Below are positions 6,890-13,423 of a DNA stretch of 14,333 bases, piece after piece. The DNA is from Desulfobacteraceae bacterium (GTDB lineage: Bacteria > Desulfobacterota > Desulfobacteria > Desulfobacterales > JAUWMJ01). Under the pieces are notes generated by a model, which saw only the letters and a program-made list of their open reading frames with translations, had not been told where the DNA came from and searched no databases. The stretch spans positions 1 to 14,333 of the forward strand of contig JAUWOH010000035.1 of the NCBI GenBank assembly GCA_030612225.1, in the 5' to 3' direction. The translations under genes and the position numbers were made by a program. Position 1 is the stretch's first letter. The number at the start of each line of letters is the position of its first letter.

Positions 6890-7015
6890 TTTCTGGTTTC
6901 TGGTTTCTGGATACTCGATACTGGTTTCTCGTTTCTGGTTACTGGTTACTCGTTTCTGGTTACTGGTTACTCGTTTCTCGATACTTGATACTGGATAATA
7001 GATACTGGTTTCTGG
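6890..7015. repeat. Eighteen-unit phase-perfect heptamer array (TTTCTGG / TTACTCG / ATACTGG)
   Basis: Exactly 18 consecutive 7-mers with no insertion or deletion across 126 bases. Units used are TTTCTGG, TTACTGG, ATACTGG, TTTCTCG, TTACTCG, ATACTCG, ATACTTG and one outlier, ATAATAG. Except for the outlier, positions 2, 4, 5 and 7 are always T, C, T, G, and variation is confined to positions 1, 3 and 6. It lies in the dxs-tlyA gap and reaches to within about 15 bases of where TlyA homology begins. Confidence 0.96.
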
Positions 7016-7067
7016 ATGCTCGTTGCTCCGCTTTCAGCGGGATTTACGCTTCGCTTCAACCGGCTTT
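7012..7067. repeat. Left arm of an inverted repeat flanking dxs (partner 9063-9120)
   Basis: The segment from CTGGATGCTCGTTGC to AACCGGCTTT is matched by the reverse complement of 9063-9120, with a handful of substitutions and a two-base length difference. It contains the mini-hairpin CCGC-TTTCA-GCGG (7028-7040). The two arms enclose the whole dxs gene. Confidence 0.85.
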
Positions 7068-7092
7068 TTGGGGATACTTGTTGAGACTATGC

Positions 7093-7144
7093 TACTCAAC
7101 CACTCAACTACTTAACCACTCATCTATTTAACCAAATACTCAAC
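7093..7144. repeat. Octamer array (YAYTYAAC type) running into the dxs stop codon
   Basis: Five 8-mers in register: TACTCAAC (7093), CACTCAAC, TACTTAAC, CACTCATC, TATTTAAC (to 7132), then CAAAT and a final ACTCAAC (7138-7144). The dxs stop codon (7142-7140) lies inside this last unit. Confidence 0.85.
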
Positions 7145-9026
7145 GAGTCATGAGTCCTTTAGCTGTATTTACAATAGTCTGTGCGTCAATACCGTATTTT
7201 GTCCTGAGAAGATTCTGTGAACCGTGCTCAACAAACGTATCTGCAATACCGATACGTTTGAGAGAAAATGAGGTTATGTTGTTATCATTTAAACATTCTA
7301 GAATTGCGCTTCCAAAACCTCCCTGGAGAACATTTTCTTCCACAGTGATTATTCTAGGAATTTTTCCTGCAAGAGAGCATATTAAATCTGTATCAAGAGG
7401 CTTTACAAAACGACAATTAACAATAGTTGCGGATATTCCTGTTTTTGATAATTCAGATTGGGCGTATAGTGCCTCACTCACGGGTCGGCCAATGCAAAGA
7501 ATAAGAATGTCATCCCCTTTAGCGATAATTTCACCTTTTCCGATAGAAATCAGAACATTTTTTTCTTTTTTCTTTGAAACCGTTACTTTTCCCCTGGGAT
7601 ATCGAATTGCAATTGGGCCTTTATGAGAAATAGCGGTTATTAGCATCCGCCGCAGCTCATTTTCATCCTTTGGGGCCATGACAGTCATATTGGGAAGACT
7701 TCTAAGATATGAGAGGTCAAAAAGCCCGTGATGGGTTGCACCGTCCTCACCAACTATGCCGCCCCTGTCAATGGCAAAAACAACGGGCAGAGCTTCTATG
7801 CAGACATCGTGCAGTATCTGGTCATAAGCACGCTGTAAAAAGGTGGAATAGACAGCCACAACAGGTTTAAAACCTTCTGTTGCCAATCCTGCTGCAAAGG
7901 TGACTCCATGCTGTTCAGCGATACCAACATCAAAAAAGCGATCAGGATAAGTTTCGGCAAATTTGACAAGTCCCGTACCTTCGGGCATGGCCGCGGTAAC
8001 TGCTACAATTTTTTTATCTTTTTCGGCAAGTTCAACCATGGCATCGCCGAAAACTTCGGTATAGGTGGGGGTTAAATCAGATTTCATGATACAGTTACCG
8101 GTTTTAGCATCAAAGCTGCCGCAACCATGAAAATATACAGGATTTTTTTCTGCAGGAGTATATCCTTTCCCTTTTATCGTTCTAACATGAAGGAGGACAG
8201 GTTCTTTTAAATATTTGATATTATTTAAAATGTCGATGAGATGATTCAGATTGTGCCCGTTTATCGGTCCAAAATACTCAAAGTTGTAAGCCTCAAACAG
8301 CATACCGGGAGTGACAAATGTTTTAAAAGAGTCTTCTGTTCGTTTTGCAATTTGATAAAGATCATCTCCCACCTTTGGCAGTGATTTTAAAAAAGCTCCA
8401 AAATCCTTTCTTAATTCCTGCAATTTTTTTGTAGATAATTTTCTGCTTAAAAAAGAGGAAAGGGCGCCTACATTACGTGAAATGGACATATCATTATCAT
8501 TTAAAATGACGATAATGTCCTTGTCCTTGTGTGTGTCTCCTGCCTGATTAAGACCTTCGAAGGCTATACCGGAAGTCATGGAACCATCCCCGATTACAGC
8601 AATTACTTTGGAGGTTTCATTTTTAAGATGTTTGGCGCAGGCAATACCGAGTCCTGCCGAAATTGAGGTTCCGCTGTGACCTGTTGAAAATGCATCAAAA
8701 TCGCTTTCGCTGCTGCGAGTAAAACCGGAAATACCATCAAGCTTCCTTAATGTGTGAAATCGGCTCCTTCGTCCGGTAAGTATTTTATGTGCATAGGTCT
8801 GGTGCCCGACATCCCAGATTACTTTATCAACAGGTGTATTAAAGACGTAATGAACAGCGATAGCCAGTTCAACAGCTCCGAGACTTGAAGCAAGATGACC
8901 ACCGTTTTTTGATACAACATCTACGATGATTTTACGTATCTCTTTTGCCAAAAGAGGAAGATCCGATCGCGATAGTTTTTTCAAATCATCAGGAGAATTT
9001 ATTTTTTCAAGAAGGCTTTTTAACAT
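7140..9026 (-). CDS. dxs: 1-deoxy-D-xylulose-5-phosphate synthase
   Basis: A 628-aa thiamine-diphosphate enzyme that condenses pyruvate and glyceraldehyde 3-phosphate to 1-deoxy-D-xylulose 5-phosphate, the first step of the MEP isoprenoid pathway. Domain I has GGHLASSLG (42-50), GHQTYAHKILTGR (74-86), the diphosphate/Mg motif GDGSMT (146-151) paired with NDNDMSIS (176-183). Domain II has the catalytic-type glutamate in VGIAEQHGVTFAAGLA (E371) and DRGGIVGEDGATHHG (420-434); a transketolase C-terminal domain follows. Length is typical for the family. The start at 9026 is supported by length and N-terminal fit; the ribosome site is weak. Downstream of ispA and upstream of tlyA as in many bacteria, but separated from ispA by 199 bp of repeats, with an inverted repeat bracketing the gene. 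Cytoplasmic, probably co-transcribed with ispA. Confidence 0.98.
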   Translation of the reverse strand: MLKSLLEKINSPDDLKKLSRSDLPLLAKEIRKIIVDVVSKNGGHLASSLGAVELAIAVHYVFNTPVDKVIWDVGHQTYAHKILTGRRSRFHTLRKLDGISGFTRSSESDFDAFSTGHSGTSISAGLGIACAKHLKNETSKVIAVIGDGSMTSGIAFEGLNQAGDTHKDKDIIVILNDNDMSISRNVGALSSFLSRKLSTKKLQELRKDFGAFLKSLPKVGDDLYQIAKRTEDSFKTFVTPGMLFEAYNFEYFGPINGHNLNHLIDILNNIKYLKEPVLLHVRTIKGKGYTPAEKNPVYFHGCGSFDAKTGNCIMKSDLTPTYTEVFGDAMVELAEKDKKIVAVTAAMPEGTGLVKFAETYPDRFFDVGIAEQHGVTFAAGLATEGFKPVVAVYSTFLQRAYDQILHDVCIEALPVVFAIDRGGIVGEDGATHHGLFDLSYLRSLPNMTVMAPKDENELRRMLITAISHKGPIAIRYPRGKVTVSKKKEKNVLISIGKGEIIAKGDDILILCIGRPVSEALYAQSELSKTGISATIVNCRFVKPLDTDLICSLAGKIPRIITVEENVLQGGFGSAILECLNDNNITSFSLKRIGIADTFVEHGSQNLLRTKYGIDAQTIVNTAKGLMTR

Positions 9027-9057
9027 TTATAATTTACCGTTTGTCATTTATTTGTAA

Positions 9058-9123
9058 CCAGTAAAGCCGGTTAGAGCGAAGCGAAAATCCCGCTGAAAAA
9101 GCGGGGCAACGAGTATCCAGCAA
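9058..9123. repeat. Right arm of the inverted repeat flanking dxs, with adjoining heptamers
   Basis: 9063-9120 is the reverse complement of 7012-7067 with about seven differences. The edges carry the same heptamer family as 6890-7015 on the other strand: CCAGTAA at 9058, CGAGTAT at 9110 and CCAGCAA at 9117. The internal CCCGCTGAAAAAGCGGGG forms a small hairpin. Confidence 0.82.
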
Positions 9124-9129
9124 CTACGA

Positions 9130-9183
9130 GGTTTCGCCCTCTGCTTCAGACTACACTTTCCAAGCTACGCTCTGGCAAGCCAG
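9130..9183. repeat. Dispersed GC-richer element, copy 2 (first copy at 3472-3539)
   Basis: It begins GGTTTCGCCCTCTGC and passes through CAAGCTACGC to GCAAGCCAG. It is about 85 percent identical to 3472 onward over the first 41 bases and lacks roughly 14 bases present in copy 1 before the shared end. Confidence 0.72.
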
Positions 9184-9228
9184 TATACAGTATCGAGTAA
9201 CCAGCATCCAGCAAAGAGTAACCAGTCA
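9180..9228. repeat. Seven-unit CCAGTAA-type heptamer array ending inside the ispA stop codon
   Basis: CCAGTAT, ACAGTAT, CGAGTAA, CCAGCAT, CCAGCAA, AGAGTAA, CCAGTCA fill 9180-9228 in perfect register. The final TCA is the complement of the ispA TGA stop (9228-9226), so the terminal repeat unit supplies the stop codon. Confidence 0.92.
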
Positions 9229-10134
9229 TTTTTTTCTTTTTAATATATATCTTGCAACAGCCCTGAGTGGCTCAGCTTTGTTATCAAATAATTCAATAGC
9301 TTTCAAGGCATTATTAATAATGTTTTTTGCAAATTCTTTAGATTCATTTAATCCCATAATAAGAGGGTATGTGCTTTTTTTACGATTTATATCTGTACCA
9401 ACCGCTTTTCCCATAACGGCAGGATTACCTACAACATTTAGAATGTCGTCTGTTACCTGAAATGCAAGCCCTAAATTTTTTGCATAGATTCCAAGCAGTT
9501 TAATTTGCTCTTGACTTCCATTTCCTAAAACAGCACCGCAACGGATTGAGGCTTGAATAAGGGCTCCTGTTTTTAAAGCATGCATATTTTCAAGATCATC
9601 TAAAGAAAGCAACGCCCCTTCAGAAATGATATCTCTCATCTGTCCGTCAATCATACCTTTATATCCAGCTGCAATGGAAATAACATGTATTACATTAAGC
9701 AATACCAAAGCTTGACTGTCCTTTTTGTTCACAGGTGATGAAAGGATCTGGAAGGCCAGCGTAAGGAGGGCATCACCTGCAAGAATTGCGGTTGCTTCAT
9801 CGAATGCAACATGACAAGTCTGTTTTCCTCTTCGCAGTTCATCATCATCCATTGCCGGCAGATCATCATGGATTAATGAATAAGTGTGAATCATCTCAAG
9901 TGCGCATGAAGCAGGCAGGGTAGATTCTAAATTTCCACCAACAGCTTCAGTTGCAGCCAGGCACAAAATCGGTCTAATACGCTTTCCACCTGCCATAAGG
10001 GAATATTTCATGGCCGTAACAATATGGCTGGAACTTGCAAAATCTTTGAAGATTTTATCAAGTTCGCTGTTAATCAGCTCTTTCTTATCATTAAGATAAT
10101 TTGTTAAATTAAAGTCCGATTCTTGATAGTCCAT
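9226..10134 (-). CDS. ispA: Short-chain isoprenyl diphosphate synthase (farnesyl/geranylgeranyl type)
   Basis: A 302-aa head-to-tail prenyltransferase that extends allylic diphosphates with isopentenyl diphosphate. Diagnostic features are GGKRIRP (49-55), the first aspartate-rich motif DDLPAMD (90-96, DDx4D) in HTYSLIHDDLPAMDDDELRRGK, GDALL (120-124), KTG (188-190) and the second aspartate-rich region QVTDDILNV (226-234), in which the third Asp is Asn (usually DDxxD). Length is typical for IspA. It follows xseB and precedes dxs, the classic arrangement. The start at 10134 gives the expected N-terminal helix, but no clear ribosome site is visible. C15 versus C20 product length cannot be decided from sequence by eye. 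Confidence 0.95.
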   Translation of the reverse strand: MDYQESDFNLTNYLNDKKELINSELDKIFKDFASSSHIVTAMKYSLMAGGKRIRPILCLAATEAVGGNLESTLPASCALEMIHTYSLIHDDLPAMDDDELRRGKQTCHVAFDEATAILAGDALLTLAFQILSSPVNKKDSQALVLLNVIHVISIAAGYKGMIDGQMRDIISEGALLSLDDLENMHALKTGALIQASIRCGAVLGNGSQEQIKLLGIYAKNLGLAFQVTDDILNVVGNPAVMGKAVGTDINRKKSTYPLIMGLNESKEFAKNIINNALKAIELFDNKAEPLRAVARYILKRKK

Positions 10135-10193
10135 ATAAATGTAAATTAATTGATTTGTTAAGTGGCTGGAAAGCCGAAAAAATAAAAATCAAT

Positions 10194-10263
10194 CACGAAA
10201 ACACGAAAGGGGGAAAACACAAAATAAATATTTTTCGTGCTTTCGATTTTTCGTGCTTTCGTG
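10194..10263. repeat. Inverted octamer array (CACGAAAA / TTTTCGTG type) between xseB and ispA
   Basis: Left units are CACGAAAA (10194), CACGAAAG (10202), GGGGAAAA (10210). Right units are TTTTCGTG (10232), CTTTCGAT (10240), TTTTCGTG (10248), CTTTCGTG (10256). The A/C-rich arm comes first here, opposite to most inverted arrays in the window. Confidence 0.85.
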
Positions 10264-10297
10264 ATAAAAAAAATAAGATATTGAAGCAAATTCCATG

Positions 10298-10528
10298 TTA
10301 TTCATCTTCAGGAATAAAAGGTTTTTTCGATACATTTCCTCTTTTATCCTGCATTAAAAGAGTGATCTTTTTTTCTGTTTCATCAAGTTTTTCAGAGCAT
10401 AGCCTGGAAAGCTTTATCCCTTCTTCAAATTTTTGCATTGCTTCCTCAAGGGGAAGGTCTCCGGATTCAAGTTCCTGAACAATTTTTTCAAGTTTTTTCA
10501 TTGATTGCTCAAAGGTTGTTTTTGCCAT
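10298..10528 (-). CDS. xseB: Exodeoxyribonuclease VII small subunit
   Basis: A 76-aa protein, typical of XseB. The family signature is visible: FEQSMKKLEKIVQELESGDLPLEEAMQKFEEGIKLSRLCSEKLDETEKKITLL, a two-helix hairpin that binds along the large subunit. Exonuclease VII degrades single-stranded DNA from either end in the cytoplasm. The ATG at 10528 has AAGGAAT about seven bases upstream on the minus strand. It lies between xseA (130 bp upstream) and ispA (163 bp downstream); the gaps carry repeats, where related clusters often have overlapping genes. The C-terminal tail after residue 60 is short and charged. Confidence 0.96.
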   Translation of the reverse strand: MAKTTFEQSMKKLEKIVQELESGDLPLEEAMQKFEEGIKLSRLCSEKLDETEKKITLLMQDKRGNVSKKPFIPEDE

Positions 10529-10560
10529 TGGTTTATTCCTTATAAAATGTATTTTTATTC

Positions 10561-10659
10561 ATTCCTGCGAAAGCATAGACTATGGGCTTCGGTTTTTACC
10601 GGAGTGATGACTTTTTTGCAAGTTCATCAACTATGAACTGTCAGCTATAAGCAATGAGC
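10561..10659. repeat. Degenerate dispersed element plus four heptamers reaching the xseA stop codon
   Basis: 10609-10628 (GACTTTTTTGCAAGTTCATC) resembles the complement of the palindromic copy-A element near 6006 (GACTTTTTACGAATTCATC), suggesting a decayed third copy. Then TATGAAC (10632), TGTCAGC (10639), TATAAGC (10646), AATGAGC (10653-10659) form a heptamer run whose last base is part of the xseA stop codon (10661-10659). There is no gene in this gap. Confidence 0.6.
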
Positions 10660-12026
10660 TATTTCTTTTCATGCACATTAACGAGCAAAGATCCCTTTGC
10701 AAGCATTATTTCAAGATTCTGGCCAATGGAGACTGAATGTGAGGTTTTGACAACACCTGCTTCCGGAATTGTTCTGGTGATGCTGTACCCGCGCTTTAAT
10801 ATTGCAGTGGGGTTTAAAGCATAAAGCCTGCCTCTATTTTCTCGAAGGAAAGATCGTTTGTCGTTTAGATATATACTATTTAATGTAGATAGTTTATCTG
10901 ACATGTTTGTAAGTCTTTCATTAAGATTAGCAATGTAACCTAAAGGATTATTTGTATAAAGTAAGTCTTTCCACAATTTGAATTGTTCAAGTTTTTGATT
11001 AATGCGATTTAAAAATATTTTAGTCAACCGGGTTGTATAGTCGTCTGTTTTTAGCCTCAAATCATGCAATTTTCTCTTTGGATCAACAAGCCTTACTGAA
11101 ACCTGTGCCAAAATATAGCGATGTTTTTCAATATGTTGATGAATATTTGATTTAAGTTTTGTAAAAATATCTTCATACCTTCGTTTTAATTCATCTTTCC
11201 TTGGTACAACCAGTTCTGCGGCAGCGGATGGTGTGGGAGCACGAAGATCCGCAACAAAATCAGAAATTGTGAAATCTGTTTCATGACCAATTGCTGAAAT
11301 AACAGGAATTTTTGCTGAAAATATAGCTCTTGCAACAATTTCCGAATTAAATGCATTCAGGTCTTCTAATGCACCACCACCTCTTGCCAGAATAGTAACA
11401 TCCGTATCATTTCGGGTGTTTAGCAATTCGAGTGCATGAACAATTTCTTTTTCGGCATTTTCTCCCTGAACTTTCACCGGAACTATTTCAATGAAAAGAT
11501 TGGGAAAGCGTCTGTCGATTATTTTTAAAATATCATGTACAACTGCACCGGTGGGAGATGTTATCAAACTTATTTTTTTTGGCAGGAAGGGGAGAGGTTG
11601 CTTAAATTTATCATCAAAAAGACCTTCGGACGCAAGACGATCCTTAAGCTGCTCAAAGGCTATTTGCAATGCGCCAATACCTTTTGGTTCGAGATATTCA
11701 AATATTATCTGGTATGTGCCCCTTGGTTCATACAAACTTATCCTTCCTAAGCCGGTAATACTCAGACCACTCTCAAGGTCAAATTTCAGTTTTTGATTCT
11801 GCCCTCTAAACATAACGCAGCTTATTTGAGAATTTTCATCTTTTAATGTAAAATAAAGATGACCTGATCCAGGCATTTTGCAATTTGATATTTCACCGGA
11901 AATCCATACAAAGGGAAAACTATCTTCGAGTAATAATTTAATGTCTGAATTAAGTTGTGAAACTGTATAAATGTTGTGCTGGGCTTTGATCCCGGTTTTG
12001 AGAATATTCATATTGGATTCTATCAT
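10659..12026 (-). CDS. xseA: Exodeoxyribonuclease VII large subunit
   Basis: A 455-aa catalytic subunit of exonuclease VII. An N-terminal OB-fold (about 18-112) begins YTVSQLN and contains FPFVWISGEISNCK and SGHLYFTLKDENSQISCVMF. The nuclease domain follows, with LITSPTGAVVHDILKII (154-170), LARGGGALEDLNAFNSE (213-229), ISAIGHETDFTISDFVADLRAPTPSAAAEL (243-272), then a long helical region that binds XseB copies, and the closing LKRGYSITR block. Length is normal. Two in-frame ATGs (12026 and 12011) are possible starts; neither has a strong ribosome site. It is the first of the xseA-xseB-ispA-dxs-tlyA series, downstream of a conserved protein of unknown function. Confidence 0.97.
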   Translation of the reverse strand: MIESNMNILKTGIKAQHNIYTVSQLNSDIKLLLEDSFPFVWISGEISNCKMPGSGHLYFTLKDENSQISCVMFRGQNQKLKFDLESGLSITGLGRISLYEPRGTYQIIFEYLEPKGIGALQIAFEQLKDRLASEGLFDDKFKQPLPFLPKKISLITSPTGAVVHDILKIIDRRFPNLFIEIVPVKVQGENAEKEIVHALELLNTRNDTDVTILARGGGALEDLNAFNSEIVARAIFSAKIPVISAIGHETDFTISDFVADLRAPTPSAAAELVVPRKDELKRRYEDIFTKLKSNIHQHIEKHRYILAQVSVRLVDPKRKLHDLRLKTDDYTTRLTKIFLNRINQKLEQFKLWKDLLYTNNPLGYIANLNERLTNMSDKLSTLNSIYLNDKRSFLRENRGRLYALNPTAILKRGYSITRTIPEAGVVKTSHSVSIGQNLEIMLAKGSLLVNVHEKK

Positions 12027-12104
12027 AGTTGATTGATGATTTGTGGAATTAACCCCAAAAAATTTCCATCTTTAAATCTTTTTGATCCACTACGTCCGAT
12101 AAGA

Positions 12105-12163
12105 TATATTATGTAAACTTTTTGAATTCATTTTTTATCAATTCAATAAGTTTACATAATATA
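12105..12163. repeat. Long AT-rich near-perfect palindrome between the 112-aa gene and xseA
   Basis: The left arm 12105-12128 and right arm 12140-12163 are reverse complements over 24 bases with one mismatch, around an 11-base loop. The core reads ATGTAAACTT on the left and AAGTTTACAT on the right. It starts four bases beyond the stop of the 112-aa gene. It does not have the heptamer structure of the other repeats. It could be a transcript-end hairpin, a small non-autonomous mobile element or an operator. Confidence 0.88.
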
Positions 12164-12167
12164 ATAG

Positions 12168-12506
12168 TCAGATATCTGCCTCTGCCCTTTCTGCCTTCTG
12201 CTTTTTTTCTTTTGTTTTAGTGCCTTCTTCCTTTTTTACAGTATCTTCCGGTTTAGAAATTAACTCCCTCACTACTGGTACAACATATATATCTTCATGT
12301 GGCAATTCTTTTAAACAAGATATGAGTATCACGTTCTTTTTATGAATTGATTTATGCTTATCCATTATAAAAAGCTGTTTTTCTTTTACCTTGCATATAC
12401 CACTTTTTACGCTTATACCGGTTTTCCTGAGGTTTTGTTCGGACACGGTAATACCGAGTTTTTCTGCAAGATCTTTAAGCTCCTGGTATATTTGTTCCGG
12501 CTTCAT
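12168..12506 (-). CDS. Conserved small protein of unknown function with charged C-terminal tail
   Basis: A 112-aa soluble protein. Residues 1-85 look like a folded domain: a helical start (EQIYQELKDLAEKLGI), TVSEQNLRKTGISVKSGICKVKEKQLFIMDKHKSIHKKNVILISCL, then HEDIYVVPVVRELI. The ordered look and motif-like LFIMDKHKS and YVVPVVREL suggest a conserved family, which I cannot name. The last 25 residues are a Lys/Glu-rich low-complexity tail (KKEEGTKTKEKKQKAE). There is no signal peptide or membrane segment. It is upstream of xseA on the same strand, separated by a long palindrome, and divergent from the BI-1-like gene. The start at 12506 lacks a visible ribosome site. Coding is supported by length, composition and lack of array sequence; the function is unknown. 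Confidence 0.72.
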   Translation of the reverse strand: MKPEQIYQELKDLAEKLGITVSEQNLRKTGISVKSGICKVKEKQLFIMDKHKSIHKKNVILISCLKELPHEDIYVVPVVRELISKPEDTVKKEEGTKTKEKKQKAERAEADI

Positions 12507-12548
12507 TTTATTTTATATCGTTTTATTTATTATCGTTCTTGAAATAAA

Positions 12549-12577
12549 TTGGGTTTGTATTATATTATTAGCATAAT
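12549..12577 (+). promoter_or_regulatory. Possible promoter for the BI-1-like gene
   Basis: TTGGGT (12549-12554), a 17-base spacer and CATAAT (12572-12577): the -10 matches five of six, the -35 only three. It lies just before the dispersed repeat at 12581, which would become the transcript leader. Confidence 0.35.
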
Positions 12578-12580
12578 ACT

Positions 12581-12698
12581 GATAAATTCGTAAAAATTAG
12601 AATTCATCAGGTTTTAGGTGTTAAGTTTTAGGTTTTATGTTAATGTTATTTACTTTTTTATCAAATACTTAAAAATTAATACCTAATACTGAAAACTT
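12581..12698. repeat. Dispersed element copy B: half-palindrome plus inverted AGGTTTT heptamer array
   Basis: Bases 12581-12650 match 6006-6075 at about 63 of 70. The heptamers are AGGTTTT (12609), AGGTGTT, AAGTTTT, AGGTTTT, ATGTTAA, then on the facing arm AATACTT (12664), AAAAATT, AATACCT, AATACTG, AAAACTT (to 12698). The leading palindrome, perfect in copy A, is degraded here. The array ends 18 bases before the BI-1 start codon. Confidence 0.88.
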
Positions 12699-12716
12699 TT
12701 CTTATTGGAGGTAATT

Positions 12717-13418
12717 ATGCAATCAGTACCTATTAAACAGACACAGGCTCAAGTTCAGGTCAATTCATTTATTAAAAGTGTTTATAACTGGATGGCAATA
12801 GGACTTGGGTTAACCGGCTTTGTTGCATTTTATGTTGCAAACAGTCCGTCCCTTGCAAATCTTATTTTTGGTAACAAGATGATATTTTTTGGGCTTATCA
12901 TTGGTGAACTTGCTCTTGTATTTTATCTCAGCGCCAGAGTTCACAAAATGAGTGCTTCAAAAGCAACAAGCCTTTTTGTATTCTATTCAGCACTGAACGG
13001 AGCTACACTTTCGATTGTTTTTCTTGCATATACGAGTTCTTCAATTGCTTCAACCTTTTTTATATGCTCAGGAACTTTTGTTGCAACAAGTATTTATGGT
13101 ATGGTCACCAAGCGTGATCTGACTTCCATAGGACAATTTTTGTTTATGGGGCTTATCGGAATAATCATTGCGTCTGTTGTAAATATGTTTGTCCGAAGTT
13201 CAGGGATGAGCATGATTATCAGTTATATCGGAGTGTTAGTATTTGTAGGTTTAACCGCATACGACACACAGAAATTAAAAAACATGGCACTTACTCAGCC
13301 GGCTGACCTTGAAGAAGGCGCAAAAAGAAAAGGCGCTATTATAGGCGCCCTTTCATTGTACCTGGATTTTATTAACATGTTTTTGTTTATGCTTCGAATA
13401 TTTGGCGGCAGGGACTAA
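12717..13418 (+). CDS. Bax inhibitor-1/YccA-family multipass membrane protein
   Basis: A 233-aa inner-membrane protein with seven hydrophobic segments (about 25-42, 55-72, 83-104, 111-130, 137-157, 164-181, 207-229). Family features are GATLSIVFLAYT in the third segment, FVGLTAYDTQKLK (176-188) with D183, and LSLYLDFINMFLFMLRIFG (212-230) with D217; the two aspartates correspond to the pair linked to pH-gated calcium leak in BsYetJ. Bacterial members include YbhL and YccA; YccA modulates FtsH. Which role applies here is unknown. The ATG at 12717 is fixed by a strong GGAGGT site at 12707-12712; a TTG at 12705 overlaps that site and is rejected. The gene stands alone on the plus strand between minus-strand genes and is followed five bases later by a repeat array. 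Confidence 0.95.
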   Translation: MQSVPIKQTQAQVQVNSFIKSVYNWMAIGLGLTGFVAFYVANSPSLANLIFGNKMIFFGLIIGELALVFYLSARVHKMSASKATSLFVFYSALNGATLSIVFLAYTSSSIASTFFICSGTFVATSIYGMVTKRDLTSIGQFLFMGLIGIIIASVVNMFVRSSGMSMIISYIGVLVFVGLTAYDTQKLKNMALTQPADLEEGAKRKGAIIGALSLYLDFINMFLFMLRIFGGRD

Positions 13419-13423
13419 AAAAA

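Noticed and set aside
6890..7015. CRISPR array
   Set aside because: The repeat unit is only 7 bases, with no spacers of constant length and no cas genes in the window.
6820..7131. 103-codon plus-strand ORF rich in Trp, Phe, Leu, Tyr
   Set aside because: It is the translation of the 18-unit heptamer array and the inverted repeat. A 7-base period gives a 7-residue repeat in any open frame. It overlaps the tlyA 5' end and has no protein-like features of its own.
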